This document shows positions 37,853 to 44,999 of a stretch of DNA of 64,000 nt, piece after piece. The position numbers were made by a program, and so were the translations under genes. Within the stretch, counting starts at the first letter, position 1. Each line of letters begins with the position of its first letter. This DNA is from Brevundimonas sp. (GTDB taxonomy: Bacteria; Pseudomonadota; Alphaproteobacteria; Caulobacterales; Caulobacteraceae). Location: NCBI RefSeq assembly GCF_027484365.1, contig NZ_JAIXTC010000019.1, positions 62,001 through 126,000 of the forward strand, given 5' to 3'. Under the pieces are notes generated by a model that was not told the DNA's origin, did no database searches, and was given only the letters and a program-made list of their open reading frames with translations.

Positions 37853-37861
37853 GCGGCGCGC

Positions 37862-38431
37862 GTGGGTGCCGAGCAGAGCATCGAGGCCCGTGCAGCGACC
37901 GGAGACCGGGCCGCCTTCACCGCCTTGATGGCCGCCACAAAGGCCGATCTCTACCGGTTCGTGCGCCGCTATGTCGGCGATGAGTCCGAAGCGCATGACG
38001 TGCTTCAGGAAAGTTATGCGTCCGCCTGGCTCGCCCTGCGGCGGTATGATCCGGCGCGGCCGTTCGACGTCTGGCTTCGCTCCATCGCCCTCAACAAATG
38101 TCGAGACTGGGGCCGGCGGCGCGCGGTGCGCCGGGTCGTGCGCGGCGTCATGGGCCTGGAGGCGCCCGAGGCGGCGGCGGTGGGCGACGATGCGCCCTCA
38201 CCCGAGACCCGGCTGGACGATCAGCGCAGGGCCGAAGCTCTGCAACGCGCCTTGCGGGACCTTCCCGACGCCCTGAAGGGGCCGCTTCTGCTCGCCACGC
38301 TCGAGGGACGGTCTCACGCCGAGATCGCCTCGATCCTCGGCATTACGCCCAAGGCGGTCGAGACCCGCGTAGCCCGCGCCCGCAAGACCTTGACGGCGGC
38401 TCTGGGCCAGGCTCCCGGCGGAGACGCTTGA
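37862..38431 (+). CDS. ECF RNA polymerase sigma factor, CnrH-like
   Basis: 189 residues. Sigma-70 region 2 (DLYRFVRRYVGDESEAHDVLQESYASAW) and region 4 (HAEIASILGITPKAVETRVARARKTL) are clear. GTG start. With the two genes before it, it forms a CnrYXH-like metal-response module; the likely target is the multicopper oxidase/copB operon starting 128 bases downstream, though no promoter motif was proven. Confidence 0.9.
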   Translation: MGAEQSIEARAATGDRAAFTALMAATKADLYRFVRRYVGDESEAHDVLQESYASAWLALRRYDPARPFDVWLRSIALNKCRDWGRRRAVRRVVRGVMGLEAPEAAAVGDDAPSPETRLDDQRRAEALQRALRDLPDALKGPLLLATLEGRSHAEIASILGITPKAVETRVARARKTLTAALGQAPGGDA

Positions 38432-38559
38432 CCTTGCCATGATGGGAAGGTGCACAGGCTGCGATCCCGACGTCTGTGGCGTCCTGACGCAAGGGGTACG
38501 CCGCCCGGCTGCGTATCTGAACGAACGGCTGAATAGCCCGACCAAGGAATTTCTCGCCT

Positions 38560-40371
38560 ATGTCCACGCCCCGCCTCGATCGCCGAACGCTTCTCCGTGG
38601 CGCAGCCGCCGGCGGCGGGCTGCTGGGCCTGCAGGGTTTGCTCCCCGCCTGGGCGCAAACAGGATCGGCGGGACTGCGGGCGGATCTTCCGACACTGACG
38701 GGACCGAACATCGACCTGACCGTCGGACACACGCCCTTCACCGTGGGCGGCCGCACCGGCCATGCGGTGACCATCAACGGCGTTCTGCCGGCGCCGCTGT
38801 TGCGTCTCCGGGAGGGCCAGAACGTCCGGCTGTCGGTGACCAACGGCCTGGACGAGGACACCTCGATCCACTGGCACGGCCTGCTCGTCCCGTTCCAGAT
38901 GGACGGCGTGCCCGGCATCAGCTTCCCCGGCATCCGGGCGCGTGAAACCTTCGTCTACGAGTTCCCGATCAAGCAGTCGGGCACCTTCTGGTATCACAGC
39001 CACTCCAACCTTCAGGAGGCGATGGGCCACTACGGTCCGATCGTCATCGACCCGGCGAGCGCCGATCCGGTCGCCTACGACCGCGAGCATGTGCTGGTCC
39101 TGTCGGACTGGAGTTTCATGCATCCGCACGAAATCCTGGCCAAGCTGAAGAAGAGTCCGGGCTACTTCAACCAGCAGCGCACCACGCTGGCGGGGCTCAT
39201 GGACGGCAGCGACCGCATGAGCCTGGAGGAACGGCGCATGTGGGGCCAGATGCGGATGGACCCGCGCGACATCCTCGACGTCAGCGGATCGACCTACACC
39301 TATCTGATCAACGGCCATGGGCCGCAGGAGAACTGGACCGGCCTGTTCCGGCCCGGCGAGCGGGTGCGGCTGCGCGTCATCAACGCCTCGGCCATGTCGA
39401 TCTTCAACGTCCGCATCCCGGGCCTGCCGATGACCGTGGTGCAGGCCGACGGCGAGAATGTGCGCCCGGTCGAGACGGACGAGTTCCAGATTTCAGTCGC
39501 CGAGACCTACGACGTCATCGTCCAGCCGACCGAGGACCGCGCCTACACCATCGTCTCCGAAGCCATCGACCGGTCCGGCATGGGCCGGGCGACCCTGGCG
39601 CCGCGCCTGGGCATGACCGCAGAGGTCCCTCCCCTGCGCGAGATCCCGAACCTGACCATGCGCGACATGGGCATGGGCGGAATGGATCACGGCGCGATGG
39701 GCGACATGTCCGGTATGGACCATGGCGCGATGGCCGGCATGGACCACGCGGCTCCGGCCCAGAACGCGCCCGCAGCCGGCGAGATGACCGGGATGTCCAT
39801 GTCGGGCATGAACATGCGCGATCCCGAGAACGCTCCGCCCGACATGGCGGTAGGCGTCGGCGTCGATGCGATCGCCATGGACCCCGCCAACCGTCTGGGT
39901 GAGCGTCCGATCGGTCTCACGACCGTCGATCATCGCGTCCTCGTCTACACCGACCTGGTGTCGCTCCAGCCGAACAAGGACCCGCGGCCGCCCTCGCGCA
40001 CGATGGAAATCCACCTGACCGGCAATATGGAGCGGTTCATGTGGGGGTTCGACGGCCGCAAGTTCAGCGAACTGGTCGAACCCATCCGCTTCGAACGCAA
40101 CGAGCGGGTGCGGGTGACCCTGGTCAACGACACCATGATGGCCCACCCGATCCATCTGCACGGCCACTTTTTCGAACTGGTGACGGGCGGGCCCGCCGGG
40201 CATCAACCGCTGAAGCACACGGTCAACGTCGCGCCCGGCGGCAAGGTGACCTTCGACCTGACCGCAGACGCACCCGGCGACTGGGCCTTCCACTGCCATA
40301 TGCTGATGCACATGCACGCCGGCATGTTCAACGTCGTGACGGTGCGGCCCATGGACGGAGCCGCCCAATGA
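38560..40371 (+). CDS. CopA-type multicopper oxidase (periplasmic copper resistance)
   Basis: 603 residues. Tat signal (RRTLLRGAAAGGGLLG). Copper ligands: HWHGLLVPFQ, HSHSNLQEA, HPIHLHGHFFE and the T1 site HCHMLMHMHAGMF at the end. A Met/His-rich insert of repeated GMDHGAM units (about residues 367-395) is typical of PcoA/CopA and binds Cu(I). Oxidises Cu(I) to Cu(II) in the periplasm. Overlaps the copB start by 4 bases. Confidence 0.95.
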   Translation: MSTPRLDRRTLLRGAAAGGGLLGLQGLLPAWAQTGSAGLRADLPTLTGPNIDLTVGHTPFTVGGRTGHAVTINGVLPAPLLRLREGQNVRLSVTNGLDEDTSIHWHGLLVPFQMDGVPGISFPGIRARETFVYEFPIKQSGTFWYHSHSNLQEAMGHYGPIVIDPASADPVAYDREHVLVLSDWSFMHPHEILAKLKKSPGYFNQQRTTLAGLMDGSDRMSLEERRMWGQMRMDPRDILDVSGSTYTYLINGHGPQENWTGLFRPGERVRLRVINASAMSIFNVRIPGLPMTVVQADGENVRPVETDEFQISVAETYDVIVQPTEDRAYTIVSEAIDRSGMGRATLAPRLGMTAEVPPLREIPNLTMRDMGMGGMDHGAMGDMSGMDHGAMAGMDHAAPAQNAPAAGEMTGMSMSGMNMRDPENAPPDMAVGVGVDAIAMDPANRLGERPIGLTTVDHRVLVYTDLVSLQPNKDPRPPSRTMEIHLTGNMERFMWGFDGRKFSELVEPIRFERNERVRVTLVNDTMMAHPIHLHGHFFELVTGGPAGHQPLKHTVNVAPGGKVTFDLTADAPGDWAFHCHMLMHMHAGMFNVVTVRPMDGAAQ

Positions 40372-41501
40372 TCCGCCTCGCCGTCGCCTTCGCCCCGCTG
40401 ATCCTCGCCGCCAGCGCCTTCAGCGCCCAGGCCCAGGACCCGCACGCCGGCCATACGATGCCGGCGCCGACCCGCCCTGCTCCGGCCCCGACGCCGCAGG
40501 CGCCCGCCCGACCGGCGGCGCAGGACCCGCACGCGGGTCATGTCATGGTGCCCGCGCAGACCCCGCCCGCACCCGATCCTCATGCCGGTCACCCGATGCC
40601 GGCCCAGCCCGCGCCCGTCGATCCCCATGCGGGCCACGACATGTCGGCCCCGGCCCCGGCGCAGCCTGATCCGCACGCCGGACACGACATGTCGACCATG
40701 AGCATGGGACCGCCCGACGTGCCGACCAGCGCCGACAATCCCGGCCGTCCTCCGGAGGACCCGCTCCCGGCCGCCGCCCTGGGCGGCCCGGTCCATGCGG
40801 CTGACCTCGTCTTCGGCGCCGAGGCGATGGCCGCCTCCCGCCGGACCCTGGTCCGCGAGAACGGCGACGTCCGCACCACCGCCGTCATCATCGACCGTCT
40901 CGAGGCCGGTTTCAGCGACGACGGCGAATCTTATCTCTGGGACGTCCAGGGTTGGACGGGCGGCGACATCAACCGCTTCTGGTGGAAATCCGAGGGCGAA
41001 GGCGACTTCGGCGGCGATCTGGAGGAAGTCGAACTCCAGGCGCTCTACAGCCGCGCGGTCACGCCCTTCTGGGATGCTCAGGCCGGCGTGCGTCAGGACT
41101 TCCGTCCCGACGGCGAGGACACCACGCATCTGGTGCTCGGCCTCCAGGGCTTGGCGCCTTACTGGTGGGAGATCGACGCCGCCGCCTTCCTGTCGACCGA
41201 GGGCGACCTGACCGCCCGCATCGAGGCGGAGTACGACCAGCGCATCACCCAGCGCCTGATCCTCCAGCCCCGCCTCGAAATCGACGCTTCGGCCAGCGAT
41301 ATTCCGGAGCAGGAGATCGGCTCGGGCCTGTCCTCGGTCGAGGCGGGCCTGCGACTGCGCTACGAGTTCCGCAAGGAGTTCGCCCCCTATATCGGCGTCG
41401 AGTGGAGCCGCGCGCTCGGAGACACTGCCGACTACATCGAGGCCCGAGGCGGCGAGGCTGACGACATCCGCTTCGTCGTCGGCCTCAAGGCCTGGTTCTA
41501 A
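40368..41501 (+). CDS. copB: CopB/PcoB outer-membrane copper resistance protein
   Basis: 377 residues from the ATG overlapping the oxidase stop. Signal peptide (ends SAQA), then a linker with five DPHAGH repeats between about residues 23 and 105, each followed by a Met, then the CopB barrel domain (DRLEAGFSDDGESYLWDVQGW, FWWKSEGEGDF) ending in aromatic KAWF. The repeats form a His-based metal trap; the same hexapeptide recurs in the next protein. Confidence 0.93.
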   Translation: MIRLAVAFAPLILAASAFSAQAQDPHAGHTMPAPTRPAPAPTPQAPARPAAQDPHAGHVMVPAQTPPAPDPHAGHPMPAQPAPVDPHAGHDMSAPAPAQPDPHAGHDMSTMSMGPPDVPTSADNPGRPPEDPLPAAALGGPVHAADLVFGAEAMAASRRTLVRENGDVRTTAVIIDRLEAGFSDDGESYLWDVQGWTGGDINRFWWKSEGEGDFGGDLEEVELQALYSRAVTPFWDAQAGVRQDFRPDGEDTTHLVLGLQGLAPYWWEIDAAAFLSTEGDLTARIEAEYDQRITQRLILQPRLEIDASASDIPEQEIGSGLSSVEAGLRLRYEFRKEFAPYIGVEWSRALGDTADYIEARGGEADDIRFVVGLKAWF

Positions 41502-41518
41502 CCGAAGGAGCCCACCCC

Positions 41519-41905
41519 ATGATGATCCGTACCCTCGTTATCACCGCCGCCCTGGCGGTCGCCGGCGGCGCCGCCGCACAGGACCCGCATGCGGGTCACG
41601 CTATGCCGGCCCAGGCCGTCGCGCCCCAATCCGGCATCACGACCGTTCCTGCGAATGGCGCGATGACCCAGGGTTCGCCCGATCGGTTCAGCGTCACGTT
41701 CCCCCACGCGATGGTCCTCAAGACCGTCACCCTCTCCGCCGAAGGTCAGGCTCCGGTCGACGTCACTGTCCCCGCCGCGCCGGCCGCCGCCACCGTCGGC
41801 GTGGCTCTTCCGCGCCTCGCGCCGGGGACCTACACTGCCGCCTGGACCGCCGAAGGTCCGGACGGTCACAAGATGTCCGGCTCCGTCAGCTTCATGGTTC
41901 ACTAG
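41519..41905 (+). CDS. CopC-domain copper-binding protein with DPHAGH tag
   Basis: 128 residues. Signal peptide, then DPHAGHAMPAQ at the mature N-terminus, then a CopC-like beta fold ending GPDGHKMSGSVSFMVH, parallel to the SSDGHRMTGSYTF of the other CopC. It lacks the N-terminal mature His-Ala-x-Leu start, so the DPHAGH tag may replace it as a ligand. 17 bases after copB. Confidence 0.85.
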   Translation: MMIRTLVITAALAVAGGAAAQDPHAGHAMPAQAVAPQSGITTVPANGAMTQGSPDRFSVTFPHAMVLKTVTLSAEGQAPVDVTVPAAPAAATVGVALPRLAPGTYTAAWTAEGPDGHKMSGSVSFMVH

Positions 41906-41915
41906 GAGAACGACG

Positions 41916-42140
41916 ATGAAGGTTTCCAACCTGTTGGCCGCCGCTGGCGCGATTCTGACCCTGAGCGCGGGCGCGGCCCTGGCGGCCGAAGGCTGCGAGT
42001 GTTGCAAGGACATGGCCGCGGACGCCGCCATGACGTGCTGCGACGAGATGAAGACCGAGCCCGGTCCGGCGGAACCCGCGCCGCCCGCGCCGGCGCCATC
42101 AGACACGCCGGCGCCACAGGGGCACGCCGACCACCACTGA
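41916..42140 (+). CDS. Small Cys-rich exported peptide with Pro-rich tail
   Basis: 74 residues: signal peptide (ending ALAA), then EGCECCKDMAADAAMTCCDEM, a five-Cys cluster with Mets, a Pro/Ala tail and a His-ending HADHH. Looks like a periplasmic Cu(I) binder. Not a named family to me. Last gene of the oxidase-copB operon, 10 bases after the CopC-domain gene. Related in style to the 48-residue peptide at 34595. Confidence 0.75.
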   Translation: MKVSNLLAAAGAILTLSAGAALAAEGCECCKDMAADAAMTCCDEMKTEPGPAEPAPPAPAPSDTPAPQGHADHH

Positions 42141-42157
42141 TCGCCGCGGCTCGATCG

Positions 42158-42193
42158 GCTCCAGCGTCCTCCGGTTTGGGGGGCCGCTGGAGC
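42158..42193. terminator. Stem-loop between convergent genes
   Basis: 9-base stem GCTCCAGCG / CGCTGGAGC with an 18-base loop, between the Cys-rich peptide gene (plus) and the DUF7662-like gene (minus). No T-run, so efficiency is uncertain; it could serve both directions. Confidence 0.45.
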
Positions 42194-42202
42194 GGTCGGG
42201 AA

Positions 42203-42502
42203 TCAGAGCGGCCCGCCCCATTCGTCGACCTGCCCTGCGTTGGCCGACGCCCTGATCGCGTCCCGCCGGACGAAGTGAACGGTTTCCGCTCGCGTTCGCG
42301 GTACGGCGACGAAGCCGGCATTCGCGAATGCGATGTGCTGGGGCATCAAGGGTCCGGATGGATCCGCTCGCCACCATCCGTCCACGGCCGCAGCCTTGGG
42401 AAGGATGCCGCCTACAATCCGTTCGATGTCCCGGAACGTCAGATCGACCTCAGCCTGCTTCTGCCGCCGAAGGAAGGATGTGAGGGGAGCGTATTTGGCC
42501 AT
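42203..42502 (-). CDS. DUF7662-like small protein
   Basis: 99 residues from the ATG at 42502. Pattern KYAPLTSFLRRQ, LTFRDIERIVGGILPKAA, GWWRAD, AFANAGFVAV, VHFVRR matches small orphan proteins of bacteria and mobile elements described as DUF7662; function unknown. It separates the metal region from the lasso locus. Confidence 0.65.
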   Translation of the reverse strand: MAKYAPLTSFLRRQKQAEVDLTFRDIERIVGGILPKAAAVDGWWRADPSGPLMPQHIAFANAGFVAVPRTRAETVHFVRRDAIRASANAGQVDEWGGPL

Positions 42503-42699
42503 CGGCGTGTTTTCCTCTCTCACCGCGGTCGGTCAAGCCCGACTCGCGAGACCGGCCATGAGTTGTGTAAGATCATCAGCGGCGGGTTCCGGGAACGATA
42601 GGCGCCGATCAAGAGCCAGGGGACGCGTGAGCGTCGGCGGCGATCGGCGGTGAAACGCCGGGCTTCTTCACAGAAGTTCCTGGCCCGCCCCCTTTCTCC

Positions 42700-42969
42700 T
42701 CAGGCCGGATCGATCAATCCGTCGCGGACGGCGGTCGCGACCGCCTCTATCCGGGTGCGGACCCGCAATTTGGCGCAAACCTTTTCGAGATAGGAATCGA
42801 CCGTTCGGGGCGACAAGGACAGGATTATCCCGATGTCAGCGGAGCTTTTTCCGCGACACACCCACTGAAGGCACTCTTGTTCGCGCGGGCTCAGGGAGAC
42901 GGCGCTGGGCTGTCGATCCGGATCTTCGGCAACGGCTTCCATTGTACACCACTGGTTGTCCGCTCTCAT
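42700..42969 (-). CDS. Stand-alone LuxR-type HTH regulator (first copy)
   Basis: 89 residues, only a GerE/LuxR helix-turn-helix: LSPREQECLQWVCRGKSSADIGIILSLSPRTVDSYLEKV, then LRVRTRIEAVATAV. No receiver or ligand domain. A similar single-domain protein lies at 54619-54885, sharing VRTRI-x-AVA, so the element carries two. Located just before the lasso ECF/FecR/receptor genes and divergent from them; a role in their control is possible but not shown. Confidence 0.82.
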   Translation of the reverse strand: MRADNQWCTMEAVAEDPDRQPSAVSLSPREQECLQWVCRGKSSADIGIILSLSPRTVDSYLEKVCAKLRVRTRIEAVATAVRDGLIDPA

Positions 42970-43425
42970 CCGTACACGGGGTATTTGCTCACGGGCAACG
43001 TCAATGTTTTGCGGGTCATCCGCCGCTTTTTTGCGGGTTCAAGGCCGGCTCGACAGAGTTGAAGCGTGCGCCGGCGGCGACTACAGCCATGGCGTCGGGC
43101 GCCGTGAGATAGGCGTGTAGCTGGAGTCAGGGTTCGCCTATGGCGGAGGCAGCGCTGGGCGCCGAAGTAGCGGGCCTCATTCGCAGAGGATTCCAACGCC
43201 CGACCCCTCCGCCTTGCGTCTCGATTCCGTTTGATTCATGCTCCGGTGTCGGCGTCCGCGCCGATAGGGGCCTGGAATCCCCTGTGCGAAGTCAAACTCA
43301 ACGACGCGCGTCCTACGCGCCTGTCGCTTGTCAGCGGCCCGAACTCGTGCGCTCGCCCGGGCTGCGGAGCTTGCGCGATCTCGTCTGCGGATTCCCCGTC
43401 CTTCCCCGGAGGCCGGAGAGATGCG
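42970..43425. other. Divergent intergenic region before the lasso sigma factor gene
   Basis: 456 bases between the LuxR-type gene (minus) and the ECF sigma gene (plus). Long frames cross it but start well before the sigma domain and look like read-back of the coding frame. A small GCGG-N5-CCGC hairpin followed after three bases by six T is at 43011-43032. No promoter motif could be assigned. Confidence 0.5.
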
Positions 43426-43914
43426 TTGACCGATGCCAAAGAGCTGAAACCGGAAGTGGCGGAGGGCCTGAACGGCCTTTATCGCCGCTATGCCGGCTGG
43501 CTCGATGGACGGCTCAGGGCGCATGTCGGCGCCGATCAGGCGGCCGACGTGGTCCAGGAGACCTATCTTCGCGCGGCACCCTATCCGAGTGGGGACATCC
43601 GGCACCCTAAGGCCTTCCTGCTGCGGATCGCGCTCAATCTGGTGCGCGATGAGAGTCGACGCCTGAAGCGCCAGCGCGAGTCGTCAGGCGATTTCGGGCA
43701 AGATCAGAGCGAGTCCGCGTCTCAGGCGGAACAGCTGATGCTGAAGCAGATCGTCATCTCCATGCCTCCGCTTTATCGGGACATCTTCGTATTGAGCCGC
43801 TTTGGCGGTATGACTTATCCCGAGATCGCCGCGGCGCGCGGCCTCAGCGTCAAGACCGTCGAGTGGCGGATGTCGAAGGCGCTGGAGCACTGCGTCGCCC
43901 GGCTGGACGATTAG
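43426..43914 (+). CDS. FecI-type ECF sigma factor of the lasso locus
   Basis: 162 residues from a TTG at 43426, which has GGAGAG five bases upstream; longer frames from 43231 add an unconserved Pro/Arg stretch. Region 2 (LYRRYAGWLDGRL...GADQAADVVQETYLRA) and region 4 (MTYPEIAAARGLSVKTVEWRMSKAL) are clear. Forms a FecI-FecR-receptor cascade with the next two genes, a common arrangement beside proteobacterial lasso isopeptidases. Confidence 0.87.
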   Translation: MTDAKELKPEVAEGLNGLYRRYAGWLDGRLRAHVGADQAADVVQETYLRAAPYPSGDIRHPKAFLLRIALNLVRDESRRLKRQRESSGDFGQDQSESASQAEQLMLKQIVISMPPLYRDIFVLSRFGGMTYPEIAAARGLSVKTVEWRMSKALEHCVARLDD

Positions 43915-43920
43915 GCAGGT

Positions 43921-44907
43921 ATGATGACGGTCGATGGCGACCTCGACATCCGGCGGCAGGAAGCCGCTTCCTGGTTTGCCCGCCTGAGCCAGCGGCGCGT
44001 CTCCACGGACGACGTCAAGGCGTTCAGCGCCTGGCGGCGAGACCCGGACAACGCCCGCGCCTACGAACGGGTCGAATCCGTCTGGAGCGCCACCAACACT
44101 CTGGCGGGCGACCCCGACATCAGCGCCCTGACGGCGGAAGCGCTGGGCAAAGCCCCGCCGCCCGTGCGCGCGCGGGCCATGGTGTCCCGGCTCTGGAAGC
44201 CGCTCGGCGGCGTTGCACTCGCCGCGGTCGCGGTCCTCGCCGCCGGAACCCTCTGGGCCGTCAACCGGCCGCTCGACTATGCGACGGCCGTCGGTGAGCA
44301 GCGCACGGTTCGTCTGGACGACGGGTCGCGCGTCACGCTCGACACGGGGACCCGTATTCAGGTCCGACTGCGCGACGACCGAAGATCGGTGGCGCTCCTG
44401 TCGGGACAAGCCTTCTTCGACGTGGCCGGCGACCCGGCTCGGCCCTTCGTGGTCACGGCGGGCGACACCGACGTCACGGCGGTCGGAACCCGTTTCGACG
44501 TGCGGCGGGATGGCGACGGCGCCCGGGTGACGCTGATCGAAGGCCGGGTCGCGGTCCGGGAGACTACCCGGGCGGGGACAGGCTGGTCGCTCGATCCGGG
44601 TCAGCAGGTGGTCACGACGCAGGCCCGACCAGCGGTGGCGTCGATCGATGTCGTGCGCGAGACGAGCTGGACCACGGGCCGGCTGATCTTCGAAGGGACC
44701 CCGATCCGTGTCGCCGTGGCGGAGGTGAACCGCTACAGCGACGCCAAGATCGATCTGCGGGCGTCCCACATCGCGGACATCCCGGTCAGCGGCGTCTTCG
44801 ACACCGGCGACACCGACGGCTTCATCGCCGCGCTTCAGGACCTCTATGGCGTCACCGCCGAACGGCGGCCGGACGGCGCCGTGATTCTGTCGGGCCCGAC
44901 GGCCTGA
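43921..44907 (+). CDS. FecR-type anti-sigma/signal transducer
   Basis: 328 residues. N-terminal DUF4880 (EAASWFARLSQRRVSTDD, AWRRDPDNARAYERVESVW), one TM helix near residues 94-115 (ALAAVAVLAAGTLWAV) and a periplasmic FecR domain (GEQRTVRLDDGSRVTLDTGT). The C-terminal part reads a signal from the receptor's STN domain and releases the sigma factor. Six bases after the sigma gene; receptor gene follows after 92 bases. Confidence 0.9.
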   Translation: MMTVDGDLDIRRQEAASWFARLSQRRVSTDDVKAFSAWRRDPDNARAYERVESVWSATNTLAGDPDISALTAEALGKAPPPVRARAMVSRLWKPLGGVALAAVAVLAAGTLWAVNRPLDYATAVGEQRTVRLDDGSRVTLDTGTRIQVRLRDDRRSVALLSGQAFFDVAGDPARPFVVTAGDTDVTAVGTRFDVRRDGDGARVTLIEGRVAVRETTRAGTGWSLDPGQQVVTTQARPAVASIDVVRETSWTTGRLIFEGTPIRVAVAEVNRYSDAKIDLRASHIADIPVSGVFDTGDTDGFIAALQDLYGVTAERRPDGAVILSGPTA

Positions 44908-44999
44908 AATTAATTCGTAAGCGGACTTAGGGTGACCCGCCCTCCCCGTCGTCTCTTCCCCGTCCCGCCAACGAGCGGGTAACCTAAGGGGGAAAGAGT

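Noticed and set aside
39493..40368. His/Gly-rich minus-strand frame suggesting a metal-binding protein
   Set aside because: Its His-rich look comes from the antisense of the Met/His-rich insert of the multicopper oxidase.
40203..41129. Minus-strand frame with His/Arg repeats
   Set aside because: Antisense of the DPHAGH repeats in CopB.
43011..43032. Small hairpin with T-run before the ECF gene as a terminator
   Set aside because: Only a four-base stem and no plus-strand gene upstream; kept only as a note in the intergenic entry.
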